Shown here piece by piece: positions 1 through 9,347 of a stretch of DNA of 64,000 nucleotides (positions are counted from its first letter, which is position 1; the number at the start of each line of letters is the position of its first letter). Both the position numbers and the translations under genes were made by a program. This stretch comes from Maricaulis sp947259345. Its GTDB lineage: Bacteria; Pseudomonadota; Alphaproteobacteria; Caulobacterales; Maricaulaceae. The DNA is taken from positions 310,001 to 374,000 of the forward strand of contig OZ244254.1 in the NCBI GenBank assembly GCA_965217205.1, read 5' to 3'. Below the pieces are notes generated by a model that did no database searches, was not told the origin of the DNA, and saw nothing but the letters and a program-made list of their open reading frames with translations.

Positions 1-545
1 CCGGTACCGGGGTCGGGCCGCGCGATGTTGGCTATGTGCTCGGTATCGCCAAGGCCTATATGACCCGCGTCGGCGAGGGGCCTTTCCCGACCGAGCTGTT
101 TGATGCTGACGGCCAGATGCTCGGCGAGCGCGGCCATGAATTCGGTGTGGTCACCGGGCGCAAGCGGCGTTGCGGCTGGTTCGACGCGGTCATCACCCGT
201 CAGACCCTGCAGGTCGGCGGCGTGCATGGGGTCGCACTGACCAAGCTGGACGTTCTGGACGGCTTCAAGACGATCAAGGTCTGCGTGGCTTATGAGGTCG
301 ATGGTCAGCGCCTCGATCATCTGCCCGCCGGCAAGGAAGCCCAGGCCAAGGCGACACCGGTCTATGAGGAGCTGCAGGGCTGGCAGGGATCAACCGCCGG
401 CGCCCGCTCCTGGGCCGATCTGCCGGCCGAGGCGGTCAAATATGTGCGCCGTCTGGAAGAGCTGATCGAATGCCCGATCGCCCTGGTCTCGACCTCGCCG
501 GAGCGCGAGGACGTGATCCTGATGCAGGATCCTTTCCGGAGCTAG
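1..545 (+). CDS. purA: Adenylosuccinate synthetase, C-terminal part (cut by window edge)
   Basis: C-terminal ~180 residues of PurA, which joins IMP and aspartate using GTP in the first committed step to AMP. The frame is open from base 3 and reads GTGVGPRDVGYVLGIAKAY, then conserved PurA segments: the RRCGWFDAV block, LTKLDVLDGF and the terminal PIALVSTSPERED. The stop is at 543-545. The real start lies upstream of the window; a GTG at 36 is internal. Cytoplasmic enzyme. It converges on the acyltransferase gene with a 10-base gap. Identification is from conserved family blocks and is secure. Confidence 0.95.
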   Translation, partial: GTGVGPRDVGYVLGIAKAYMTRVGEGPFPTELFDADGQMLGERGHEFGVVTGRKRRCGWFDAVITRQTLQVGGVHGVALTKLDVLDGFKTIKVCVAYEVDGQRLDHLPAGKEAQAKATPVYEELQGWQGSTAGARSWADLPAEAVKYVRRLEELIECPIALVSTSPEREDVILMQDPFRS

Positions 546-555
546 GCGGCCCTGC

Positions 556-1656
556 CTATTCGGCGGGAATCGCGGCGGGGTCGGCTGGTGTGCGTCGGCT
601 CATCCGCGCCCGCAGTGCCAAGGCCGGCGTCTCCACCAGCACACGCAAAGCCCAGCCGGCGATGAGTGACAGCGGCAGCATGATCAGGGCCAGCGCGGTG
701 GTGGTCAGGCCGGGCATCAATGCGAAGACCATCATGCCCAGCGGCCAGTGCAGGATATAGATGCCGTAGGAGACGTCCTCGACATTGCGGACGCGCTCGC
801 CGGTCCGGCCCGGGATGCGGACATAGCCGAGCAGGAGATAGCTGGCGGCCAGGGCGATATCGAGCATCATCCAGCCGATCGGCAAGTCCCGGGTCACAAT
901 GGCCGCGAGGATGGCCAGACCGACAAAGGCCGGAGACAGGCGCAGATATTTGCGACCGGCATGGAAGGCGGCGCCGACCATGAAGGCCGGCGCGAAACGG
1001 GCCAGCGTGCCGATGGTTTCCTCGCCTATACCGCGATAGCCGAAGGTCTCCACAGCCATGCCGAAGGCGAGTGTCAGGGCGGTCCAAAGCAGGACCTGCG
1101 CATTCCGGCGATAGAGACCTAGCAGCATCAGCACACCGACGCCGAGATAGGCCATCAACTCATAGCGGATGGTCCAGAGCGGTCCATTCATGTTTTCGCC
1201 CATGGGCGAGGCCTCGAAGACGCCGGGCAGGCCGGCCATCGGATCGATCTGGGCGATCAGTTTGAGCGGAAAGAGCCAGGTCTGGCTCGAGGCCCAGTAC
1301 TCGGTCATGGGCAGGCTGGTGAAAAGCGGACCAATGACGAGCCAGAGCACGAGCACGGTGGCGATCAGGCCCGGGAAAATCCGGAAGAAGCGGGCATTGG
1401 CATAGCGACCGACATCGCGCGACCTCATGGCGCTGGCCGTGATCATGTAGCCGGACAGGATGAAAAACCCGTCCAGCGCACACTGCACGACGAAGTCCAC
1501 CGTCAGGGCCCAGGCGCCCTCATAGGGCAGGCCCAACGGGATCATCAGCGCGTGGCCATAGAGCACGAAAAGCGCGAACAGGATCCGCATGGCGGTGAAA
1601 TTGTTCGACTTCTCTTCGAGATGCCCATGTCCGTCCTGAACCAGGGATTTCATCAT
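556..1656 (-). CDS. Acyltransferase 3 family membrane protein
   Basis: Integral membrane O-acyltransferase of the OafA/YrhL type, 366 residues. The family moves acetyl or other acyl groups onto surface polysaccharides or lipids; the substrate here is unknown. Visible family marks are the N-terminal MRILFALFVLYGHAL with the conserved His at about 35, FFILSGY at 64-70 and RFFRIFPG at 89-96, followed by about eight further hydrophobic helices to the C-terminus. The first ATG at 1656 is directly followed by a second ATG, so the start is uncertain by one codon. The 180-base upstream spacer is unusually AT-rich for this genome (about 1710-1770) and could hold its promoter. Confidence 0.9.
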   Translation of the reverse strand: MMKSLVQDGHGHLEEKSNNFTAMRILFALFVLYGHALMIPLGLPYEGAWALTVDFVVQCALDGFFILSGYMITASAMRSRDVGRYANARFFRIFPGLIATVLVLWLVIGPLFTSLPMTEYWASSQTWLFPLKLIAQIDPMAGLPGVFEASPMGENMNGPLWTIRYELMAYLGVGVLMLLGLYRRNAQVLLWTALTLAFGMAVETFGYRGIGEETIGTLARFAPAFMVGAAFHAGRKYLRLSPAFVGLAILAAIVTRDLPIGWMMLDIALAASYLLLGYVRIPGRTGERVRNVEDVSYGIYILHWPLGMMVFALMPGLTTTALALIMLPLSLIAGWALRVLVETPALALRARMSRRTPADPAAIPAE

Positions 1657-1834
1657 GCTCGCGCCTTTCAGTTATCACGAGCCCTGCAAGTTTCGCGCTA
1701 GAGGCGAATACCTCGGGGGCGCATTTACATTAAGATTAATATATTGAAATTGTTGAAATATTGGGGTCGACAATTGGTCCGGAGTTAAAACGCGTGCGCC
1801 ACATTCCTGCCAGGCTTCAATCTGGGAGGGGCAT

Positions 1835-2359
1835 ATGGCCCGAAATCGGACAAATCTGGCGTGGATGGTCGCCCTGGGCTGGGCGATGGGTGCAGCGGTG
1901 ATCGGGCTCAGCGAAGCCGAAGCCCAGTCGGCCGAGTGTCAGCGCTATGGCCAGCACCGGGACAGCTATCTCAGCGGTGTCAGTGCCGGCATGGAGCAAC
2001 AACTCGATGCCATGGCGGCGCAGCGTCAGGTGCCAGTTCAGGCCGCGGCCTTCTATTGGGGCGGCGCCCTGATGCAGGCCGGCGATACGCGCACCCTGGC
2101 GCAGCTGACCCTGGCGACGGCGCGTTGGCCAGGTCAGGCCGAGCGCGCCGAAACGGCCATGACCCGCATCTCGGATGAGCGGGGCGGCGATCTCGCAGCC
2201 CTCCTGGCCGGGCTGATGCTGTCGGACGGGCAGGGGATTGATGACCCCTATCGCGCCCGCGCCTATCTCACCGATGCCAGCCGCCGCGGCAATATCGATG
2301 CGACGGCGTTTCTGGGTCTTTACGACGCCTGCCATTCACGCCGGGTAGCGCTGAACTAG
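1835..2359 (+). CDS. Small secreted protein with Sel1-like C-terminal helices
   Basis: 174 residues, no firm family. The start ATG has a strong ribosome site (GGGAGGGG, six to eight bases upstream). Residues 1-30 form a basic start plus hydrophobic helix ending in SEAEAQS, a likely Sec signal peptide, so the product is probably periplasmic. The C-terminal half (GGDLAALLAGLMLSDGQGI followed by a partly repeated helix pair) resembles a Sel1/TPR-like repeat. A role in protein binding would be a guess. It stands alone between the acyltransferase and an AraC gene. Confidence 0.7.
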   Translation: MARNRTNLAWMVALGWAMGAAVIGLSEAEAQSAECQRYGQHRDSYLSGVSAGMEQQLDAMAAQRQVPVQAAAFYWGGALMQAGDTRTLAQLTLATARWPGQAERAETAMTRISDERGGDLAALLAGLMLSDGQGIDDPYRARAYLTDASRRGNIDATAFLGLYDACHSRRVALN

Positions 2360-2452
2360 GCAAATCCTCAGACTTCGCTGACATCTTACGACGTATTCAT
2401 CATCCAATCATGCCGCAGCGGGCATCCCTGTCTTATCACTCGCGCAGGGGAA

Positions 2453-3232
2453 ATGATGAGACCTCAGACCGTTTTGGCGAAGAGCGTAGGGATTGAGGCG
2501 CGCCTGACCTGGTATGAACCGGGAGAGGCGATGCCGGTTCATGCGCATGACGCGCACCAGCTTTCCTGGTTGCTGGCTGGCGAAATGTGCGAAACGAGCC
2601 GGGGGCACGCCCGCGAGCTCGTTCGCACCAGCCGCGGCATCAAGCCGTCCGGCTTGCCCCATGCCAATCTCTACGGGCCCGCCGGTGCGCTGGTGCTGGC
2701 CCTCAATATCGACCCGGAGGCACCACTCTGCGCCGACCTGCCGCGGCTTGATGATTGGGACTGGTCGGCCCCGAGTTCCAATGCCTCGCATGAAATCCAC
2801 CGCATCATCACCGCGCTGCGTGACGGAATGATCGATGCGGACATTGCCGTGTCCGATCTCGCGGCGATGGGGCTGGAAGCTGATCCTGATCTGGCGGATC
2901 GCCTGGCGAGGTCCAGCGGGAGCTGGCTCAATGCGGTGCGTGAGCAATTGCGCGATGATCCGGACGATCCGGACATGCAGGAACTGGCCGAGCGGGCTGG
3001 CGTCCACCGCGTCCATCTCTCGCGCGCTTTCACCCGGCAATACGGATTGCCGCCAAGCCTTTACCGTCTGCGCTGCAAGCTGGGACGGGCGATCTCCGGC
3101 CTGATGCAGGGCGAGAGCGCGGCCGATGCGGCACAGGCCGGCGGTTTTGCCGACCAGGCCCATTTCACACGCGCTGCGCGGCGCCAAACCGGCCTGACGC
3201 CCCGTGATTTGCGCGCCCTGATGGCGGCCTGA
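2453..3232 (+). CDS. AraC-family transcriptional regulator with cupin-like N-terminus
   Basis: 259 residues. Residues 20-90 look like a small cupin sensor (PVHAHDAHQLSWLLAG, His-rich). Residues about 172-256 are the two helix-turn-helix units of AraC/XylS proteins: LAERAGVHRVHLSRAFTRQY, then DAAQAGGFADQAHFTRAARR and the terminal GLTPRDLR. The ATG at 2453 follows AGGGGAA at good spacing; a second ATG is its neighbour. No ligand can be inferred. The next gene downstream (serine hydrolase) is 107 bases away on the same strand and may be its target, but nothing in the sequence proves it. Confidence 0.87.
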   Translation: MMRPQTVLAKSVGIEARLTWYEPGEAMPVHAHDAHQLSWLLAGEMCETSRGHARELVRTSRGIKPSGLPHANLYGPAGALVLALNIDPEAPLCADLPRLDDWDWSAPSSNASHEIHRIITALRDGMIDADIAVSDLAAMGLEADPDLADRLARSSGSWLNAVREQLRDDPDDPDMQELAERAGVHRVHLSRAFTRQYGLPPSLYRLRCKLGRAISGLMQGESAADAAQAGGFADQAHFTRAARRQTGLTPRDLRALMAA

Positions 3233-3339
3233 CCGGCGCGCGCTTCCGGTTACATGCGTTCAAGACCGGCAGCCGGGAGGCGATTTAACATCACGCTGTG
3301 ACTGGCCGGACAAAAGGCCCATGATGGAGAGACCTGAAC

Positions 3340-4857
3340 ATGCTGCGTACCCTGAGCCTGGCGAGTGCCGCCGCGTTGACCCTGACCCCGATTTCCCTCG
3401 CGGAAACGCCGGAAGGTGCCGTCGAAAGTCTGGAAGCCTTTCTCGCCGAATTTCCCGATCTGGGGCCGGGCTATGCCGTGGTCGTGGTGACCGCGGATGA
3501 GGTGTTGATGCGTCATGTCCAGGGTGAGCGTCGCGCTTCGACCGGAGCGCCGATGACCACCGACACGCCGATCTATATCGCCTCGCAGACCAAGGCCTAT
3601 ATGGGCCTCTTGGCGGCCCGTCTTGATGCCGAGGGCATCCTGCCGCTCGACAGTGCGATCTCGGATTACTGGCCGGACCTGGAACTGCCCGGCGAGCTGG
3701 AGGCGTCGGACTGGACGTTGCGTGATCTCATCACCCACCAGGTTCCGATCGACAATGGCATCATCCCGATGGTCGAGGCCTATTCCACCACCATCGACCC
3801 GGCCGACTATCCGCGCCTGATCGCCGAGCACAGCGAGGCCCGAGAACCCGGTTTCGAGTACAGCAATCTCGGCTACAACATTTATGGCGCCATTCTGGAA
3901 ACGGCGACCGGCCGGTCCTGGCAGGACCGGCTCGATCTTTATGTCATCGACCCGCTGGGCATGGATCATACCTCGTCGCGCACGTCCGACTTCGCGCTGG
4001 AGGAGTTGTCCTGGTCGCATTTCTGGATGGGCGAGGACGCGGGCTGGCATGACATTCGCCCCAAGACGGACGGGATGATGCAATCGGCCGGTGGTCTGGT
4101 GACCTCGGTTGACGACATGGCGGTCTGGCTGCAGCTGCAATTGCGCGGTGAGGGACCGGCGGGCTCCGGCATTACCGCCGAGATGGTGAGCGACGCCCAG
4201 ACCGGCTATGTCGCCACCCACTCGGAAGACAGGCGCAATGCCGCCGAACTGCCCTGTTTGCAGTATGCGCTGGGCTGGAATATCTGCGATTTCGAGGGCA
4301 GCAATTTCTATGTCCATGGCGGTGGCTATACCGGCATGCGCACGCAAATGGCCTTCTCGACCGATCTCGGTGTCGGCGTCGCGGCCTTCTCGAACTCGGA
4401 CAATATGACCGGCTGGCTGACCAGCCGCACGATCAACATGTATTTCCAGTTCCTGACCGAGCACGAGACGGCGGAGCGCATGCGTCAGATCCGTATAGAG
4501 CAGTATCCGCAGCGTATCGAGCGCTATCTCGCCTATCGCAATGAGCAGCTCGCGGAAATGCGGGCCGACGGGCAATGGGGTGGCTGGACCTGGTCACCGG
4601 ATGCCGACACGCTCGTCGCCTATACCGGCACCTGGTCGACCGGCGAGCCCTATCTCGACATCAACCTGGTAGTGGAAGCGGGTGAACTTGTCGCGCACTG
4701 GGGCGATATGCGGATCGATCTGACGCCGGCGCAACCGGACCTGTTTGCCGGCCAGTCCGACCCCTTCGCCGAAATCGACGGCTTGCAATTCGAGCGGGAT
4801 GCGAGCGGTGAGCTTGTCCGTCTGACCTGGGGCGAGGACATCTATACCCGCCAATAG
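3340..4857 (+). CDS. Secreted serine beta-lactamase-fold hydrolase (class C / esterase type)
   Basis: 505 residues with an N-terminal signal peptide (residues 1-21, ending SLAET). The penicillin-binding/beta-lactamase fold is shown by SQTK at 82-85 (nucleophile S82, K85), YSN at 174-176 and HGGG at 326-329, standing in for the KTG box. Residues about 420-505 form an extra beta-rich domain like the DUF3471 tail of this family. Such proteins are usually periplasmic esterases, D-amino peptidases or carboxypeptidases rather than true beta-lactamases. The start at 3340 follows GGAGAG. It stands as a single gene. Confidence 0.9.
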   Translation: MLRTLSLASAAALTLTPISLAETPEGAVESLEAFLAEFPDLGPGYAVVVVTADEVLMRHVQGERRASTGAPMTTDTPIYIASQTKAYMGLLAARLDAEGILPLDSAISDYWPDLELPGELEASDWTLRDLITHQVPIDNGIIPMVEAYSTTIDPADYPRLIAEHSEAREPGFEYSNLGYNIYGAILETATGRSWQDRLDLYVIDPLGMDHTSSRTSDFALEELSWSHFWMGEDAGWHDIRPKTDGMMQSAGGLVTSVDDMAVWLQLQLRGEGPAGSGITAEMVSDAQTGYVATHSEDRRNAAELPCLQYALGWNICDFEGSNFYVHGGGYTGMRTQMAFSTDLGVGVAAFSNSDNMTGWLTSRTINMYFQFLTEHETAERMRQIRIEQYPQRIERYLAYRNEQLAEMRADGQWGGWTWSPDADTLVAYTGTWSTGEPYLDINLVVEAGELVAHWGDMRIDLTPAQPDLFAGQSDPFAEIDGLQFERDASGELVRLTWGEDIYTRQ

Positions 4858-4955
4858 GCGTACTGGTGCGCGCGGCAGGCCGGTGACGATGGGTCACATG
4901 GCCGGCCGCGCGCGCCTCTGCGACGCTGGCGGCTCGATCCAGGGAGGGTCCAGCC

Positions 4956-5354
4956 ATGTTTGATACCGCGTCCATGAGTGACTTCTGGCTTCGTGTCCTC
5001 GGCCTCTACTTCCTCATCGCCGGGATTGGTGTCTTCGCCCAGGCCGACCGCATGGCCGGCATGGTGGCCGAGATGCGCGAAAGCTTCCTGCTCCGCTTCA
5101 TCGGCGGCATCCTGGCCTTTGCCTCCGGCGTTTTGATCCTGGCGACGCTGGGGCCGGCACCGGGCGGCGAGGCCATGCTGGTCCGGGTGATCGGCTGGGT
5201 GGCCCTGATCAAGGGCGTCTTCCTGATCATCGCCCCGCCAGCGCTGATGGGCGTCTATGAAGCCTTCATCGCCCGCCCCGGCATGATGCGCGTCTGGGCC
5301 GTCCTGATCGGCTTGCTGGGTGTGGGCGGACTCTGGCTGGGTCTGACCGGCTAA
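4956..5354 (+). CDS. Small four-helix membrane protein, unknown function
   Basis: 132 residues, mostly hydrophobic. Four predicted transmembrane segments lie at about 11-27, 45-65, 76-98 and 108-130, with short charged turns (QADRMAGMVAEMRES). The start ATG follows AGGGAGGG at good spacing. No catalytic motif. Not recognised beyond a general inner-membrane protein of unknown function; it stands alone before the TPP riboswitch. Confidence 0.72.
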   Translation: MFDTASMSDFWLRVLGLYFLIAGIGVFAQADRMAGMVAEMRESFLLRFIGGILAFASGVLILATLGPAPGGEAMLVRVIGWVALIKGVFLIIAPPALMGVYEAFIARPGMMRVWAVLIGLLGVGGLWLGLTG

Positions 5355-5417
5355 GGCCGGACGGGCGCACCGCTTCGCTTGCCAAATCAGCGCGCCAAGT
5401 CCACGCTGCGCGACAAC

Positions 5418-5508
5418 AGTTCCAAGGGGTGCCCCGCTGATGTTGTGGCCGGGCTGAGACTTCACCCTTAGGACCGGATCCGGGTCATGCCGGCGTCGGG
5501 ATGGAGCA
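5418..5508 (+). ncRNA. TPP (THI-element) riboswitch
   Basis: The conserved thiamine-pyrophosphate aptamer core is readable: GGGGTGCC at 5426-5433, GGCTGAGA at 5452-5459, ACCC at 5464-5467, GGACCGGATCCGGGTCATGC at 5471-5490 and CGGCGTCGGGA closing the element. This is the classic arrangement with the T-loop GGCTGAGA and the pyrophosphate-binding GGATCCGGGT segment. About 90 bases separate it from the metallo-hydrolase start, enough for an expression platform. The element should switch off both the metallo-hydrolase and thiC when TPP is plentiful. Confidence 0.95.
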
Positions 5509-5595
5509 GGCGGGAGCGGTGCAGACCAGCTGCGCCTCCGGCCTTATTTCCGTGACCGCTGTCGTCTGACCGCTTGCCAGCGAGACGATGCCGTC

Positions 5596-6438
5596 ATGAT
5601 GAAACGCCTTTGCTCCGCCCTTCTCCTCGCCACGTGTTTCAGCGCGGCGCCCGCCCTGGCGCACCCGTCCGAGGACGACCCGGCCACCGCGCATTTCCTC
5701 GCCAATGAAGCGATCCTGGTCACCGCCGGCGAGACGCGCATCCTGTTCGACCCGCTGTTCAGCGTCTCCTACGGCTATCCGCTGGTGTCGCCGGAAGTGC
5801 GCGCCGCGATCATGGCCGGGACACCGCCCTTTGACGGGGTCGATGCGGTCTTTGTCAGCCATGTCCATGGCGATCATTTCGACGCGGCGGCGGTCAATGC
5901 CTATCTCGCCGCCCACCCGGACGTGATCCTGGTCGGGCCGTGGCAGGCCCGGATCGACATGCAGGCCGCCGAGGGCTGGGACGCGGCCTTCGAGGCGCGC
6001 ATTCACGCGCTGCCCTTCATCGCCAGCCCGCAGGAACTCGTCCTCGCCGCCGACGGTGTCGCCGATGCGATCCGCGTCGAGACCGTGCACATCCCCCATG
6101 CCGGCGGCGCAGGCCGGGCGGGCATCCAGAACATGGCCCACCGTGTGACGCTCAATGGTGAGGCCACCGTCATGCATATGGGCGATGCGACGACCGAGAC
6201 CGCCATCTACGAGACTCATCACGACCACTTCCAGGCCCGCACCAGTCAGCACGCCTTCCCGCCTTACTGGCTGATCGGCGAATGGGGCGGCGACGCCACC
6301 CGCGCCCGCCTCAATGCCGAGGCGGTCACCGGTATCCATCTGGGCAATAACCACCCCGCCTGGATCGCGCAGAGCGAGGACGACTTCTTCACCGAAGCCG
6401 GTGAGACCCGCCCCATTCCAGCCCACAGTCACGACTGA
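5596..6438 (+). CDS. Exported metallo-beta-lactamase-fold hydrolase under TPP control
   Basis: 280 residues. Residues 1-22 are a signal peptide ending APALA, so the product is periplasmic or secreted. The metal site is shown by HVHGDHFD at 89-96 (HxHxDH), a later HIPHAGG, HMGDATTE (metal Asp) and HLGNNHPAW near the end, an UlaG-like arrangement. It is the first gene after the TPP riboswitch and ends 13 bases before thiC, so it belongs to the thiamine regulon by position. The substrate is unknown. A role in thiamine precursor salvage, for example on phosphorylated or degraded thiamine compounds outside the cell, is inference only. Confidence 0.88.
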   Translation: MMKRLCSALLLATCFSAAPALAHPSEDDPATAHFLANEAILVTAGETRILFDPLFSVSYGYPLVSPEVRAAIMAGTPPFDGVDAVFVSHVHGDHFDAAAVNAYLAAHPDVILVGPWQARIDMQAAEGWDAAFEARIHALPFIASPQELVLAADGVADAIRVETVHIPHAGGAGRAGIQNMAHRVTLNGEATVMHMGDATTETAIYETHHDHFQARTSQHAFPPYWLIGEWGGDATRARLNAEAVTGIHLGNNHPAWIAQSEDDFFTEAGETRPIPAHSHD

Positions 6439-6451
6439 CCGGAGCCACACC

Positions 6452-8335
<1,884 letters not shown>

Positions 8336-8340
8336 GCTGA

Positions 8341-8447
8341 AGAGGGACATGTACCTTTGGTACGTGTCCCATCCAGAAGCTGTTTTCTTGTCCCTTCCAG
8401 TATCGAGGTATCTTCCCGGGACACGTACCAGAGGTACATGTCCCTCT
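8341..8447. repeat. REP-like inverted repeat pair (107 bp)
   Basis: The left arm at 8341-8370 and right arm at 8418-8447 are inverted copies matching at 29 of 30 positions (outer ends AGAGGGACATGTACCT and AGGTACATGTCCCTCT). Each arm is itself a hairpin (GGGACATGTACC against GGTACGTGTCCC). This double-hairpin pattern with GGGACA..GTACC arms is what is expected of REP/BIME elements moved by RAYT transposases. No transposase is nearby. It begins five bases after the thiC stop and ends where the second thiC-like 3' end begins. Confidence 0.9.
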
Positions 8448-8570
8448 GCGTGGGCACCGAATGCTGTGGAGGCCGAAGCGGGCATGCAGGCCAAGGCCGA
8501 GGAGTTCAAGGCGCTGGGTGGGGAGATCTATTTGAGTGAGGATGGGAAGACGCGGGAGCCGATTGATTGA
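8448..8570 (+). pseudogene. Second, diverged copy of the thiC 3' end
   Basis: The frame starting at base 8448 translates to AWAPN, then an AEAGM segment, then EIYLSEDGKTREPID and a stop. It parallels the end of ThiC from its APN (8213-8221) to EIYLSEDGKFREPID. Synonymous codons differ widely between the copies, so this is not a fresh duplication. It is in another frame from thiC, has no start of its own and cannot make a working enzyme. It may be the older original tail, with the present tail brought in by recombination with a related thiC. Confidence 0.8.
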
Positions 8571-8600
8571 GGGGGGGGCTCAGGGAGCTTTCGGGGAATA

Positions 8601-8621
8601 AAATTCGCTCTGAGCGAATTT
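8601..8621. promoter_or_regulatory. Perfect palindrome, likely operator of the retron Xre repressor
   Basis: AAATTCGCTC, one central T, then GAGCGAATTT: ten perfectly complementary base pairs. It ends two bases before the -35 box of the retron promoter, where a bound dimer would block or contact RNA polymerase. Xre-type repressors commonly bind such short dyads, and one is encoded in this transcript at 9054. The assignment to that protein is inference from position and symmetry. Confidence 0.65.
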
Positions 8622-8623
8622 AC

Positions 8624-8652
8624 TTGACAGCAGGCGATATTCTGCCTATACT
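8624..8652 (+). promoter_or_regulatory. Near-consensus sigma-70 promoter of the retron operon
   Basis: TTGACA at 8624-8629, a 17-base spacer, then TATACT at 8647-8652. This is almost the textbook vegetative promoter and is unusual in this GC-rich genome. Transcription should start around 8658-8660. The expected transcript runs through the structured leader, the small ORF, the Xre gene and the reverse transcriptase. Confidence 0.85.
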
Positions 8653-8658
8653 ACTATT

Positions 8659-8870
8659 GTCGTTGATGATGTGATTTCGCAGGACGATGGCTTCTCAAAT
8701 GAGGAGTGTGGAGGCTTAGCCTCTGATGATTGTCAGCTCATCTCCCCGGGGATCGGTCTTAAGGCCTGCCCTGCGATGGGCAGGCCAACAGAAAGGGTGG
8801 AGAAAAACTGATAGCGCACATCTGTGAAGGACTGCGACGGCATAGGCACGGTGCTTATGCTGCCTTCACG
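8659..8870 (+). ncRNA. Candidate retron ncRNA (msr-msd region); limits uncertain
   Basis: A leader without a large gene and rich in hairpins. Stems seen by eye: CTTCTC/GAGGAG (8691-8706), GAGG/CCTC (8711-8723), GATGA/TCATC (8725-8742), a perfect 9-bp stem GGCCTGCCC/GGGCAGGCC with a 6-base loop (8763-8786), and a long two-part hairpin with GTGAAGG/CCTTCAC at its base (8824-8869) and GCATAGGC/GCTTATGC above (8840-8860). Retron RTs are primed from such an RNA upstream of their gene. I could not find a convincing long a1/a2 end pairing; the best is GTCGTT (8659-8664) with AACGAC (8896-8901). The 3' limit may therefore lie further downstream, perhaps beyond the hairpin at 8948-8980. Confidence 0.6.
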
Positions 8871-8880
8871 GAGAATAGCG

Positions 8881-9012
8881 ATGAAAATCGGTACAAACGA
8901 CCGCGATCAGCGATCTCCAGAACGAAGGAGCCGGTGGAAGCAGGTATTGAAAACAGGATGGTTTATCCGACTCGTTTTCAGGATCTTGTGGATTTTTAGC
9001 CAGTTCGATTAG
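8881..9012 (+). CDS. Possible 43-aa cationic/hydrophobic peptide in the retron leader
   Basis: ATG at 8881 is preceded by GGAGA (8870-8874) at ideal spacing. The 43-residue product has a charged first half (NDRDQRSPERRSRWK) and an aromatic, hydrophobic, basic second half (TGWFIRLVFRILWIFSQFD). That is the profile of small membrane-active toxins. A GTG start at 8824 would lengthen it to 62 residues but has no clear ribosome site. The coding stretch overlaps a hairpin (TGAAAAC/GTTTTCA, 8948-8980), so it could simply be part of the ncRNA. It lies between the structured leader and the Xre gene. Expression is unproven. Confidence 0.35.
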   Translation: MKIGTNDRDQRSPERRSRWKQVLKTGWFIRLVFRILWIFSQFD

Positions 9013-9053
9013 TGTTCTGAGATCTATCCCCCTTTTTATTTTCGGAGTGACCA

Positions 9054-9347
9054 ATGCTTTCCCGCGCGCTTAAACAGCTTCGAGTGTTTCATGGCTTGAA
9101 GCAGGTGGAATTGGCTTCCCGGCTTGGCGTTTCAGCTTCGCATGTATCGGAGATTGAAAAGGGCACGAAAACACCTTCGCTCGACCTCATCGACCAATAC
9201 GCTCGTGAGTTTCGAGTTCCCGCCTCTTCAATCTTGTATTTTTCAGAACAGCTCTCTCAGCCACACAACGGAAGAGGAGCGGTTGCCGAAAAGGTACTGA
9301 AAATATTGGAATTTATTTCGTTCGATGAAAAGTCGCAGAACGCCTAG
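9054..9347 (+). CDS. Xre-family HTH protein, retron partner
   Basis: 97 residues. Residues about 4-60 are a classic Xre helix-turn-helix (LKQVELASRLGVSASHVSEI followed by EKGTKTPSLDLIDQYA). The rest is a short helical tail. The ATG follows GGAG at good spacing. Its 3' end overlaps the RT start by 23 bases, so the two are translationally coupled. Likely roles are autorepression through the palindrome at 8601-8621 and, as in other retrons where a small protein accompanies the RT, a part in the toxin/antitoxin logic of the locus. As I recall, RTs paired with only a small HTH protein form one numbered retron type (type VI); this was not checked. Confidence 0.9.
   Translation: MLSRALKQLRVFHGLKQVELASRLGVSASHVSEIEKGTKTPSLDLIDQYAREFRVPASSILYFSEQLSQPHNGRGAVAEKVLKILEFISFDEKSQNA

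Noticed and set aside
8349..8570. 73-codon forward ORF as a real gene
   Set aside because: It reads through the REP-like element into the second thiC tail and has no ribosome site; it is annotated as a gene remnant instead.
8659..8905. a1/a2 pairing GTCGTT with AACGAC as firm retron ncRNA ends
   Set aside because: Only six base pairs plus a weak GATTT/AAATC match beyond an internal loop; such a match is expected by chance in 250 bases.
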